Positions 1 through 18,948 of a stretch of 64,000 bases of DNA are shown piece after piece. The position numbers and the translations under genes were made by a program. The DNA is from Spirodela intermedia. Taxonomy: Eukaryota; Streptophyta; Magnoliopsida; Alismatales; Araceae. Location of the stretch: the NCBI GenBank assembly GCA_902729315.2, contig LR746267.1, positions 5,829,386 to 5,893,385 on the forward strand, read 5' to 3'. Under the pieces are notes generated by a model, which saw only the letters and a program-made list of their open reading frames with translations, ran no database searches and was not told the DNA's origin. Position 1 is the stretch's first letter. Each line of letters begins with the position of its first letter.

Positions 1-567
1 GGAGAATTTCCTTTTGTTCAACAATGTATGGAACCTGATGTTAACGTAGAAAATAAACAATGCATACAGTTTAGGAAATGTTGATCTTAATGCTCCAATT
101 TGGATTAGATCAAGTTGACAAATTGTTGTCAAGGAAAAATACCAACTCACCCGAAACATCGTAAAAAACTGTAAAATCTATTTTCCTCGATTTGAAGGGT
201 ATATGAAAAATATTTTAATAAAGAGAATAGATACAGATTATTTTACAATGACACTTTGACAGTATACTACCGTTTTATTAACCACTTTCCCCAAAATCAA
301 ACAAAACCCCTCAGAAAAATTCTCATCTTTCAATGTTTGAGCTTTTGCCATTAATTATTTTCCCAAAGTTGGGCACCTCTTTTGCCATTATTTTTTTTGT
401 CTAATAGCACTTCCTGACGAAAGTGACAACTTGAAAATCAATAGCATCAATCACCGGTTCAATACTTGATGAAGAGGCCTTTTTAAAAAATATTTTTTCA
501 AGGGTTAACTGTTCCTGTTTTCCCTCGAGCGTAACATCATGTTAGCTATAGGAGAAGGAAAAAAAAC

Positions 568-8649
<8,082 letters not shown>

Positions 8650-8812
8650 GGCTGCAGGCGCCTCTTCGCTTCTCCGCTAGTCAACTCTCTCTTGATCCGA
8701 TCCTCTATGATTCCTCGTTTTGTGAACCAAAAGAAGGGAACTAAGAGACGACAAAGGAAATCTTAGGGTTCCTCAGATGAAAGAAATTACGATCCTCGGA
8801 TCGCCTCCCGGT

Positions 8813-9065
8813 TAGAGAGGGAGAGGGGGAGTGAGAGAGAGAAAGGGGGGGGAGAAAAAGAAAGAGAAAGAGAAAGATAGAGAGAGCGAGCGAGAGAGAG
8901 AGAGAGAGAGAGGGAGAAAGAAAGAGAAAAAGAGGGAGAGAGAAACAAAGAGAAAGATAGAGAGGGGGAGAGAGAGAGAGAGATAGAAACAAAGAAAAAA
9001 GAGAGACAGAGAGAGAGACAGAGAGGGAGAGGGGGGGAGGAGAGAGAAAGAGAGAGAGCAGTGTG
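8813..9065. repeat. GA/CT-rich low-complexity tract upstream of XRN4
   Basis: About 250 bp almost entirely of G and A on the plus strand (CT on the XRN4 sense strand), lying 160-420 bp upstream of the XRN4 start codon. It is probably promoter or 5' UTR. The long Ser/Leu-rich open frames here are artefacts of the repeat. Confidence 0.9.
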
Positions 9066-10480
9066 GTGGAGAGACGATCTACTCTGTCCGCTATCCGAGA
9101 CCGAGCCACCTTCCGACCGCCGCAACCGGTGAAATGCGGAATATTGTCTCATATATCCTCTAAAAAGACATTGTTATATACTTTTAAACGTCTATTTTTA
9201 GTATGTCTGGACATTTAACTCAATTCTAACTGAATATATAAGCAAAAACCTTTTTGTGAATATACCCCAAGTTAAACATATATTTACAAAAAGATCCCAT
9301 GAAAAGTATAATCCACGCTGTCTTCGGTCGGCAATATCCCCCCAGAGTGGCCGCCCACATGCGCCACGTTGCCTGTGAAAATTCTTTCCACGTGGCAGAA
9401 GCCCCTGTCCTATATCTCTCTTTTAGCACGGGGGGATGAGGTGGCACAGAATTTATAAATAGTCCCTTTAAAACAATTTAATTTTGCCCACCTCCAGCAG
9501 GGTACGTAATTAAAAAGAAATATGATTTCCCAAAGACGACGTCTTTACAAAAAAATCCATTAAAAATTATAATCCCCAACATTTCTTCTATTTGAGTAAC
9601 TCCCAGAGCGGCCGCCCACATGTGCCACGTTGCCTGTCTAAATTCTCTCCAGGTGGCAGAGAGAGAGAGAGAGAGTTTGGGCTGATAATGTAAAAATAAA
9701 GGTTTACAAGTCTAATAATTATATATTTTTATATAAAATCATTCGTAATAAAAAAAACACCTTTTCCGAATACGCTTTAAAATTATTTTCCTACTAGAAA
9801 CATATTTGTCCGATTGTTTAATATTTTTAATATTTTAATAATAAGTCCAGCTCATAATAAAATATAAATAATTTCCGGTCGTGGACTGGACATTATATTT
9901 TCGGAATAAACTCTAAAACTATTTCCCAACTATAAAACAATTTTTGCCGATTTAAAATAGATTATTTAATATTTTAATAATAAGTCCAGTTTAGGCAGTC
10001 GTTTTACCAATAAAGTACAGAATTTAGGAACATAAGAGCTACATATCGTTGACTTGGATCAAGTATCTGCATAGTGTCCGGTCGTGTGCCGCCGCAGCTC
10101 GGCGTGACCGTGGGCGGCAAGGGCCGGCGGCGGCGAAATGGGTGACGTGGAGACACCGGAGGATGAGGCCAGAAGAACGAATGCACGAAACCCAAGACTT
10201 TGGGTACACTGTATCTGGACATATATTTAAATTGACTTATCTGCCTCACCGGATACGCCACGGGCCGAGGATGATCCAATCTGGACGTATATGTGGAAGA
10301 AAGAGGAAGATTCCGCCCCCAGGAAGGTGTCACGAAACCTCATATCTTAGTTACCGCCCGTGGCTTAAGCTGATTTTGAATCAACCTACTGCAAGCCGCA
10401 GGTGATGGCGGTCAACGTTAGCAGCTGGAGTGGGGCCCACTTAAAACAACTATCGTCGTCGTACATTCCGTCTCTTATAT
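9066..10480. other. Divergent intergenic region between XRN4 and cysteine synthase
   Basis: No gene recognised. It holds a direct repeat around 9289-9401 and 9549-9661 (both with the core GCCACGTTGCCTGT) and a second, AT-rich direct repeat around 9772-9852 and 9906-9992 (both ending TTTAATAATAAGTCCAG). A TATAAATAG string lies at about 9453. The GC-rich part at 10070-10400 has open frames on both strands but no family match. Confidence 0.7.
9289..9661. repeat. Diverged direct repeat with CACGT motifs
   Basis: Units 9289-9401 and 9549-9661 share the frame AAAAA.ATCC.. , GGCCGCCCACATG.GCCACGTTGCC and CC.(C/G)GTGGCAGA. The first unit keeps a CACGTG-like CCACGTGG; the second has CCAGGTGG. Possible duplicated promoter element or remnant of a small repeat. 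Confidence 0.7.
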
Positions 10481-10565
10481 CATCAGACAGTGAGGCGATT
10501 GAAGGGCGGCCATCGAGCTATCTCTTCGTGCTTTCCCCCATCTCCAGCTCCTCTGGTTCCCCCTG

Positions 10566-10969
10566 GTAGGTTCTTCTATCGTTCTCTTCTCGAGACCTTC
10601 GTATCCTCTTCCTGCTGCCTGCCGCATGTGTGTTCGTGTGTTTGATCCGTGTTTTTCCTGTGTTCATGGTCTGTATTAGTTTTTTTTCTGAATTGTTCTT
10701 GTGGATTGATACGAATTTTCTTTGGGGAATTATCTCTGTTTGGGATTAACTTTCGAATTCCTTTTAGAAAGAAGACGGATGTAGCGGATTTTTTGTTCTC
10801 TTCGGTGTCAATCCCCTTCTCCGCTCGTTTCTTCGCCTTTCCTGGATGGGGCTATCGGTCATCTCGGCATCCTTCATCTGGAATTCGCAATTTCCCATGG
10901 GAGATAGAAAATGGATTCGTCTCGTTGTGTGTTTAGGGCTGTCGATTGATTGATTGCGCATTTCTGCAG
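10566..10969 (+). other. Probable 5' UTR intron of cysteine synthase
   Basis: CT-rich leader before 10566, a GTAGGT donor-like site at about 10566 and a TTTCTGCAG acceptor at about 10961-10969, which leaves a 20-bp leader before the ATG. Inferred from splice signals only; a leader intron is common in plant housekeeping genes. Confidence 0.5.
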
Positions 10970-10989
10970 CTATCAATTCATCCGCGGGA

Positions 10990-11871
10990 ATGGGTGAATC
11001 TTCTGAGCCAAACATCGCGAAGGATGTCACCGAGGTGACATTCACTGCCCCCTGATATATATTTTTTTCTCCATTCTTCTGAACAGACTGATCTCTCTCA
11101 ATCGTACGTCATCATTCGACTACTGATAACACTGGATACCTCTATCTCTCCCGCAGTTGATCGGCAAGACCCCGTTGGTGTATCTCAGCAGGGTTGTGGA
11201 TGGATCCGTCGCTCGGATTGCTGCAAAGTTGGAGATGATGGAGCCCTGCTCCAGCGTCAAGGACCGGTAATCTTTTACCATCTTCTGCATTTGTTTCATC
11301 TCCTACTTTTATAAAGTTCAATGTCTTTTTCTTCTTCTTCATCTGCATTGCGCCGATACGTTGTTTTCACCTGCTGTTGCAGTATTGGATACAGTATGAT
11401 CGCCGATGCTGAGGAAAAGGGCTTCATCTCTCCTGGGAAGGTGAGCCACCATTTTCTGCGGGCGATTTACTTACCAACACATTGTGCTTTCATCAGGGAA
11501 GAGCAAGGTTATAGATTATCTTTCTGATTTTCTTTCTTTTCGGAGACTACAAGTTTCTCCAAGTGAATGTGAAAGAGGAGATTTGATCGCTCTCTTTTGC
11601 TTCAGGACGTCAACACACCTCACAATTTTATTTCATTTGATTTTATTTTATTTTCCGGTTGAGATCACGCTGATCAGCTTGAGATTCATTCTACTGAATC
11701 TAACGAGAACCTGCTGCTAGAGATTATAATGCACTGCTCCACACTGGAGAGCACGCTTGCCATGATCTGAACAAGAATTCCTGTCTGATTCTTACTTGAA
11801 GTTTTCACTTGTTGCGTATTTCTCTTCAGTAATCAAGATTCCTTGAAGTTCCGCATTGATTTATTTATCTA

Positions 11872-11962
<91 letters not shown>

Positions 11963-13628
11963 GTGCATTGATGCATAACAAAGGCCAATTTTCTCGAATC
12001 CTAATGCCCCAGATTTAGAAAATAAGCTACGAGATAGAAAAATGTTCTTCCTTGAAACTGAAATATTATGATATATAAGCTGATTTACTGTCTTGTGTTG
12101 GGCATGGGATGGATTGTTGAAGAGTGTCCTCATTGAGCCTACCAGCGGCAACACCGGCATCGGCCTGGCCTTCATGGCTGCAGCGAAAGGCTACAAACTT
12201 GTCCTCACCATGCCTGCTTCCATGTCCCTTGAGAGAAGGATCATCCTGAAAGCCTTTGGAGCTGAGCTGGTCCTGACAGACCCAGCCCTGGGGATGAAGG
12301 GAGCAGTGCAGAAAGCAGAAGAATTAGCCTCAAAGACTACAAATTCATACATCCTGCAGCAATTTGAGAATCCAGCGAACCCCGAGGTGTGGGTGATTCC
12401 TCTTCAAGATCAACATCGAGAACGTCTTCCTGTCAATCACTTAACCTATCTGAATTCCCTCTCCTGAATAGATCCACTACAAGACCACGGGGCCTGAGAT
12501 ATGGAAAAGCTCAGCTGGCAAGGTCGCCGCCCTTGTCTCTGGGATTGGAACTGGAGGCACCATCACCGGAGTGGGAAGATACCTCAAAGAGAAGAATCCA
12601 AACATCAAGGTACGGCATTTTTACTTTGTCCCCATTTATCCTAATTTCTCTGAGCTACTAGCCCTCCATGGCTTCTTCTTCATGCTGCATATCCTTCGCC
12701 CTGACATTACATTTTTCCGTCTGTTTAAGATTTATGGAGTGGAACCGACTGAGAGTGCGGTTCTTTCTGGAGGAAAGCCAGGTTAGCTCGTCCTCTTCTT
12801 CATTGACTCCCTTCCCCTGTGTTCTACGGGCATTTTGATCCAGGAAGCATGTGATTGTTGATGGGCTTTCCACCTAAAACCTATTCTCCTTTCCATTTTT
12901 GTACTAACCGAGAATCCCTGTTAATCTGTCTATCCCTTTGAAGAAGCTACTTAGGAAGAGTTACCTTAATTCATATAATCTGGAATAAGAATTAAGATGC
13001 GAATTGCTTCTAGTTGTGTGGCTTCATGATAACATCTATGTGGGGATGAATACTTTTGAATGCCTGGTTTACCGAACACCAGAAAAAAAAAAATTAATGT
13101 CTGATTTTACCCCAAAAATGGAAAATGAGAAATATTCGATCATAATATCGTAATATCCCTTTGAAGGGGCTAAATCAGGAAGAGTCGCCCTACTTCATTT
13201 AATCTGGAGTATGAATTAAGATATGAATTGCTTCTATTTTTTTGGTTTCATGATAACATGTAGTGTGGAGAGAGATCCAAATAAATATTTGGTTTTACGA
13301 CAAAAAGGAAAATAAGAAATATACGATCAGAATATCGTAATATTTCGAATAGTAGTTCTCAATTATTATGCCAGAATCATCGCTGTTTCTGCTTTTGACA
13401 TTTTTCAGGCCCTCACAAGATCCAGGGAATCGGCGCTGGTTTCATCCCTGGGGTCTTAGACGTGGATCTCATCGACGAAGTCATCCAGGTATGCATATTT
13501 CTGTTCCCAAGAGCTTGAATGCCCCAATTGAGCGATTTATTTGTATGCATTAATCGATAAATACTTGTCACCAAACACAGCAGCATCTCGTGCATCCCCT
13601 ACTTTTACTTATTTATTCATTTCTATAA

Positions 13629-13716
<88 letters not shown>

Positions 13717-14136
13717 ACTCAGGTCTCGAGTGACGAAGCCGTGGAGACAGCGAAGCAACTTGCACTGAAGGAAGGCCTGCTGGTGAGCCGTTGAGAGCCC
13801 CGGTTGCTTCTTCGGCCTTCATCAGGGGCCGTTAATGACCACCGTTTATATTTATGTAGGTCGGGATATCCTCCGGGGCTGCGGCGGCGGCCGCCATCAA
13901 GCTCGGTCAGAGGCCAGAGAATGAGGGGAAGCTCATCGTGGTAATCCTCTCTCTCCCCTCTCTCTCTCTCTCTCTCTCTCCCTCTCGCTTTCTATGAAAG
14001 AGGCTTGTTTTGACCCGTTGAGTGTTGATCTCTGGGTGGGCAGGTGGTCTTCCCCAGCTTCGGGGAACGCTACCTCTCCTCGGTGCTCTTCCAGGCCGTG
14101 AAGAAGGAAGCCGAGAGCATGGTCTTCGAGCCCTGA
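10990..14136 (+). CDS. OASTL: Cysteine synthase (O-acetylserine(thiol)lyase), cytosolic type
   Basis: PLP enzyme making cysteine from O-acetylserine and sulfide, the last step of sulfate assimilation; it associates with serine acetyltransferase. Ten coding exons: 10990-11034, 11157-11266, 11383-11440, 12123-12386, 12472-12609, 12730-12781, 13409-13488, 13723-13782, 13860-13940, 14044-14136 (TGA). All phases agree, giving 326 aa, the usual length of the cytosolic isoform. The PLP lysine is K50 in SSVKDR, the substrate loop TSGNTG is at 78-83, the phosphate-binding GTGGT at 185-189 and GISSGAA in exon 9. KTTGPEIW belongs to the loop that contacts serine acetyltransferase. The N-terminus [12 protein letters not shown] is short and acidic, with no transit peptide, so cytosolic. 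Intron 3 carries a long (TA)n and the exon 8 acceptor follows a long (CT)n. Complete and apparently functional. Confidence 0.97.
11873..11960. repeat. (TA)n microsatellite, cysteine synthase intron 3
   Basis: About 44 TA units without interruption inside intron 3 (11441-12122). Confidence 0.97.
13631..13712. repeat. (TC)n microsatellite forming the polypyrimidine tract before exon 8
   Basis: About 41 TC units, followed by ACTCACTCAG, the acceptor of exon 8 at 13723. A shorter (TC)n at about 13948-13988 follows the exon 9 donor. Confidence 0.97.
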
Positions 14137-14365
14137 CGGATATTCCTCCCTCTCCATGCATGACGAATAATTCCCACCAATGTCTAAAGCGAGAAAGAAA
14201 GGGATATAAATCTGTTCTTCCTAAAATGCTCTTGAAGATCGGACAGACCTCAACCGATCTCCGAAGTCTCATGCACATTCCATGCCACATCTTCTAGCAG
14301 CTCCCTCCCTCCGATCTTCACCTTCTTCCCACCTGTTGTTGACCGCTTCTTTATACACAACGTCT

Positions 14366-14540
14366 AGAAAAAGAGAGAGAGAGAGAATGAAACCCATTGT
14401 AAAGTTGACCCTCTCTCGGGGGAATAGATAGCCTCCCCCCCTTTAGCGAGAGAGAGACAGAGAGAGAGAATGAAACCCATTGTAGAGTTGACACTGCCTC
14501 GTGGAAGTAGATAGCCTCCCCCTCTATAGAGAGAGAGAGA
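14366..14540. repeat. 83-bp tandem duplication with GA microsatellites (edge of repeat family C-B)
   Basis: GAATGAAACCCATTGTA occurs at 14385 and again at 14468; each unit ends in ATAGATAGCCTCCCCC and a GA run. The text matches the C-to-B junction of the repeat at 41.8-42.6 kb, so this is a duplicated fragment of that family. Confidence 0.8.
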
Positions 14541-14877
14541 TTGTGATCTCAAACCCATCTCAAGGGTAAATCTGTTATTTAGGTATTTTTAACCATTAAT
14601 ACTTTGCAATGTCGTTTGACAATTGAGCTAATCATAGTGGGTTGAGTTTTTGTGAGGTTAACTCTCAAATCAAGAGTTAGTATTATCCTGAAGTAATAAA
14701 ATCGGATGGTTTAGTATAATATATATATATATATATATTAGTGCGATAAAATGGAATATGAAGGATAATTTGGAATAATTCGAGAGTGTTTAATAGGCCC
14801 AGCTAGTCCAAATACCCAAAGAGGCCCAACCAACGTACAGCTGGGTTACTTCAGATCAGTTAACAAGGGAGGATTGT
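14541..14877. repeat. Repeat family C-B, B part (3' flank of ELIP copy 1)
   Basis: Collinear with 18949-19445 and 42215-42645. Shared anchors include AACCCATCTCAAGG, AGCTAATCATAGTGGGTTG, TTAGTGCGATAAAATGG-like text and GGCCCAA motifs. It contains a (TA)n at about 14721-14739. Together with the C part it looks like a dispersed LTR-like repeat; no protein is encoded. Confidence 0.75.
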
Positions 14878-14910
14878 ACAGCAGGAGAAAGTGAGCGTTG
14901 GTTGTGGGCC

Positions 14911-15632
14911 TCAGACCAGGGGACCGCCGGTGACGAACTCGGTGAAGGCGAGGGCCACGAGGCCGAGCATGGCGAACCTGCCGTTCCACATCTCCGCGTC
15001 GGAGGTCATCAGCCCCGCGGAGCGGGACTCGGCCGTCACCCCCTTGAACAACGGCACCAGCGACGCCAGTGACAGAACCGACGCCGTCGCCACGAACCAC
15101 GGCACCCCCGCGCCCTCCGCCACCTGCGCCGCGAGGCCTGTCCCCCTCGCCAGCTCCACCCCCAGTGCCGCCACGAACCCCACCATGGCTAGCCTCCCGT
15201 TGATCCTCTCCGGCGCCGGCCCCCCGAACGCCAGTACGTCCGAGAACTTGGTGCTCACCACCGCCTTCGGCCGAGCCGGCGGGGGGGAGGACGGCGACGA
15301 CGCTGCATCCGAGGCAAAAGTCGAAGACGACGGGTTCTCCTGCGGTTTCTCCTGTACCAGAAAAAAGGGGAAGGAAACGCACGCCCGGGGGGGGGAAGCC
15401 CGATCTGTAAGGAGGTAGAGAAAACAGCATTCAAGCTGGGATAGGCGGCTGTAGCAATGAGGGAGGGTCCGTCCCGGTGGCCTACCTCGGCCTGGCTCCG
15501 GACCCGGAAGGAGGCTGCGCGGCGGCTGGAGAGACGAGGCAGCGCTGCGGCGGAGTGGCTCCTGCGGCTACCGGCGCTGGAGGACAGGGAGACGGAAACT
15601 ACGGAGGACATGGGCGCAGCTGAGAGTGCCAT
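14911..15632 (-). CDS. ELIP: Early light-induced protein, ELIP copy 1
   Basis: Thylakoid photoprotective protein of the chlorophyll a/b-binding superfamily, induced by high light and, in many plants, by dehydration. Two exons, 15486-15632 and 14911-15351 (GT-AG intron 15352-15485), give 195 aa. Residues 1-49 are a Ser/Ala/Arg-rich chloroplast transit peptide. The mature part has three membrane helices: helix 1 with the chlorophyll-binding [12 protein letters not shown] (about 97-115), helix 2 (about 132-151) and helix 3 with [11 protein letters not shown] (about 169-189). The C-terminus [10 protein letters not shown] is the family end. The CDS differs from copy 2 at three sites that I can see, all synonymous. 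Long open frames on the opposite strand and in the +1 frame are by-products of GC-rich third positions. Confidence 0.96.
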
Positions 15633-15740
15633 TTTTCTCTCTGTTTCTCTCTCTACCGCCTCCTTCTGCTAGGTCGAAATCGGAGGGAAGGATTGCTACT
15701 AACGGCTGCTGGGTTCATTGCCTCAAGGACAAGGGGAGTT

Positions 15741-15747
15741 ATTTATA
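15741..15747 (-). promoter_or_regulatory. TATA box of ELIP copy 1
   Basis: TATAAAT on the minus strand, about 110 bp upstream of the ATG. The same box is kept in copies 2 and 3. A (GT)n(GA)n tract at 15752-15793 adjoins it upstream. Confidence 0.75.
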
Positions 15748-15751
15748 GTAC

Positions 15752-15791
<40 letters not shown>

Positions 15792-15793
15792 GG
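15752..15793. repeat. (GT)n(GA)n compound microsatellite in ELIP1 promoter
   Basis: GT run followed by GA run between the TATA box and the G-box. The corresponding tracts in copies 2 and 3 differ in length and interruptions. Confidence 0.9.
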
Positions 15794-15853
15794 GAGGAAG
15801 GAGAAGAACCTGGTCCCGAGGAGGCCACGTTGGTGGACGCCAGTGACCATCGC

Positions 15854-15859
15854 CACGTG
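15854..15859 (-). promoter_or_regulatory. G-box of ELIP copy 1
   Basis: Palindromic CACGTG within CCACGTGG, about 107 bp upstream of the TATA box. G-boxes bind bZIP factors such as HY5 and ABA-responsive factors, known regulators of ELIP genes. Conserved in position in all three copies. Confidence 0.6.
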
Positions 15860-15939
15860 GGGATTCAGACATCGTTGAGTGAGATCTAGGTTTATTTTAC
15901 GTGATCATTTCGCTTTTTAGGGGGGGCGGTAGGGAACGT

Positions 15940-16120
15940 AGCGTGTCGGTGGCTGCCACGTCGGCGTAGAGGCAACACGTTGGACGTGGTCGGCGTTGGT
16001 CCACGCGAGTAGGGGCGGCCACGGTGACGGCAGTGAAAGAGTGACCCGCTAGGAGAGGTGAATGGTCATTCCAGACATGGTGATGTCTCATACTAACGGA
16101 GCCTCCGGAGTTGTGATGGC
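15940..16120 (-). promoter_or_regulatory. Conserved ACGT-rich upstream block, ELIP copy 1
   Basis: Contains GCCACGTCGGCG, CAACACGT and GGACGTGGTC, then AGTAGGGGCGGCCACGG and GAGGAGAGGTGAATGG-like text. The same block occurs at 20724-20845 and 24560-24740 although sequence between it and the G-box has diverged. No direct binding evidence. Confidence 0.5.
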
Positions 16121-16134
16121 AAGTGAATTCCACT

Positions 16135-17817
16135 TACTGTTTACGTATTTTTCTCTTAAATGCTTCAATTATTTTTATAAAAAATATAGGAAGACCAGAT
16201 CATGAGATGTCATGTAAATGAATCTCGTGATCCGCAGTGTGTCTACTCCATTGAAGTTTGAAGAAACCTATAATGTCTGGTTTAGATTGGATATGCACCT
16301 TCATTTGCATGTGGAATTGAATCATGGCCACTAGGGTTTCCATCTCTCAACCCCTTTTTCTCTCCCTCTCAAACATAGGCAAATGAGCCTTGTCATTGAT
16401 GACATCTAAAGTAAGCTTCAACTCCTTATAGTACTAACAATACTTGTGCAAATACTTTGTCAATCGATGGTCAGTTGTCACAATTTTATTTATTTTTTAC
16501 TCTATACAAAGGTCTACACTTGTAAATTATGAGTCTACCCATGGGTTCCTAGGGTCCATTTTACTCCAAGACTCTGACTCATGTCTTCTAACTTTTGTTT
16601 TGTGCATAATGATCAACACCTGGTAAATGTCAACCCTTTCATGCCAACTCATATGTAAAATAGTTTATTTTACAAAAAACATTATTTACAATCTTTTAGG
16701 TTTTCTAGTTATTGTCCTTTGTTAGTGGTGATGGTTAGTGTTGATGCACTTAGTTTTAATATTACAATAAAAATATTTCTTTATAAAAAAATCATTAAAT
16801 ATTGATGGTTATATACACATGTCATTAATGTGCCTCAAATATTCAATATAGCTAACAAAGTTATTATATGACTTATATTTAGTGATTTGATGATCAGATC
16901 AATAACAATTGAACCTAATGTGTTAATCATTGAGATCAAGTAATTCTTCATATTAGGAATACATAAGCAACAAAGATTGTTAGCTCAATAACTATTATCC
17001 AACAAAAAGATAAGTATATGGTTACATGGTAGAAAATAAATCATTCAAATGATCTTATCTTTGATTACATATTACTTTAACCACAATATATAGTGCCTAA
17101 CATTTCGAAATAAAGATAGACATGCTCACTACGATCTCTCAAGGATTAAATCATCAAAAGGGTTAGAAAATAAAAGAAATATTCAAGCTTTGAACTCAAC
17201 ATCTCTAAGGTGACATATCAACTGATTATGTGAATGAAAAGTCAATGAAAACTTGATGACTTGAATCTGAATTGAACATTCCACTATTCTCTATCAAGTT
17301 AGGAAACTCCAATGCAAGTTTGAATGAAAAAAAATAAGAGATTAAGAAGATTTAAAGTTTTGAATTTTCTAAGGAGTTATTGTGGATTCTACAAAAAAAC
17401 AAGTATTTGAGTAAAGATTTTGAATGCTGGAAATCTTGTGAATCCAAGAATTAGAATGTGAAGGCTTATTTATCAATGAAAGCTTGAGGGCTGCAAACTA
17501 GTTGAGAATACAAAGATTCAATACATCCTCTCAAGTTATTTCAATTGCAAGCATTAACATTGCACAAGAATGTCATATCATCTTCTCTAATTGATTTTGG
17601 AAAAGTAATTAACTCTATATTCTTGATCGTTGCTATACATCATGCCTTTAAGTAACTTGGTGGTGAGAAGAGAGTATGTCAAGTGAAAGCATGAGGTTCT
17701 AATAATTGGTTTTAATGTTAGAATGATTGATTCTTTGAGATGACAAACTTGAATTGTCAATACTTGAACCCATAAATGTCAACTTGTATTTCCTAAGAAA
17801 AATAATGAATATCAAAA
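16135..17817. other. AT-rich intergenic DNA with repeat fragments
   Basis: No gene seen. 16140-16350 matches the distal upstream region of ELIP copy 3 (24782-25020). 16385-16700 matches 39340-39555 (repeat family D). The rest, 16700-17817, is AT-rich with no recognised content. Confidence 0.6.
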
Positions 17818-18948
17818 TGAAGTTAGGTGCAGCCACAAATTGGGGCTCTAGTGGCTAAGGACTGGACATGTGTGCATCATCCTCTTCCACATCACCAATG
17901 GCCAGCTAGGCACAAGGCAAAGAGTGGTTGTAAACATGTGTGAGAGAGAGTACTTTAATGAGAAAAATAAGTATTGATATATATGTCTTTAAATTAAAAA
18001 ATAGTCAATGTGGTACTAAACCCACACTAGTGCTTAATAATAGATTTTTATTTTTTATAATTAAAATATCATTTACTTATAAGAAAGAAATGCCTTTGTG
18101 ATGTCACAAAATAAAGGTATGCAGGCAATTTGCACTTTCTCTCATGCAATTGATTGATTGGTGAGGATTCAAATCTTAGTATCAAAATTTATCTTTTTAT
18201 CTAATTAAATCATGATTTTTTAGTAGAACACCAGTCAATAATTTAATTATTAGAATTACTTGATCATTGACAAAAAATTAATCAATGTTATTGATAAATC
18301 AACGAACAAGTTCTCATCAACAAGAGGATGATCCACTGAGAGATGATTCACCATCTCCTAAGAACGTACAAAATGTGATAAAGAGCCTCCTTTTTATTAA
18401 ATTTATAAACTTCATTGAGGATCTACAATGAGAGTCTTTAAAATTGTGCACATCGCAATGTAATCATTTTGTAAACTCACAATTTTGACGATTGCCACTA
18501 CATCACCAAAACTTTGTCTTTCCTATTTTGAACTTATTTTTTCACTTAAATTAATGATATGTTATGTGATTTTAAGTTTCAAAAATATTATTTGGTCAAT
18601 TACTATTTTTCTCATTGTTACAAATCTTAATTTGATTATTTAAATCATCTCTAAACAATTACATTAAAATTGTTGGATGTACTTTGTTTTCGCCTAAATT
18701 GTGTTCATCAAAGTGTTCATGACATCTTCACATCTACACCCAAATTTTTAAACATATTCTTTCATCATTATTTAGTCTAAAATCATAACATAGCATATTA
18801 TTTGAGAAAAATTTAATTTTTTTATCAAAAATTCAAATTATAATGAATTTATTTATATTAAAATATTTTTAAAATCTAAAAAATAGTATTTTTTAGCTAT
18901 ATATATTTTCAATTGCGTGAGTTATTATATAAGGATTAGGTCACGTCA
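17818..18948 (+). repeat. LTR-like repeat family A, copy 1 (left-truncated)
   Basis: Matches the right-hand part of copies at 21334-23153 and 33640-35387. It begins abruptly near GTGCAGCCACAAATTGG and ends GATTAGGTCACGTCA, followed by AGATCTCAAAC of repeat B. The same right junction as copy 2 implies that one insertion was duplicated with the ELIP unit. Confidence 0.75.

Noticed and set aside
440-530. Possible further XRN4 exon at the left edge
   Set aside because: A short open stretch on the minus strand lacks convincing splice sites and does not resemble the XRN4 region expected next.
8741-9152. Ser/Leu-rich frames of about 120 codons
   Set aside because: Translations of the GA/CT low-complexity tract upstream of XRN4.
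10004-10405. Open frames on both strands in the GC-rich promoter region of cysteine synthase
   Set aside because: About 110 codons each, no family match, opposite strands overlap; more likely promoter or repeat DNA.
14891-15418. 175-codon plus-strand open frame antisense to ELIP, repeated at 19605-20132 and 23487-24005
   Set aside because: It mirrors the GC-rich third positions of the ELIP exon and extends into the ELIP intron; it persists in all copies simply because the DNA is nearly identical. No family resemblance.
14846-15430. Long Gly/Arg-rich minus-strand frame overlapping ELIP exon 2
   Set aside because: Alternative frame of the ELIP coding exon; the true frame encodes the three-helix ELIP domain.
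17845-17870. tRNA-like A-box and B-box words in family A (GTGGCTAAGG; GGTTCAAATCC at about 34272)
   Set aside because: They are about 300 bp apart, cannot fold into a cloverleaf and differ between copies; no tRNA or clear SINE head.
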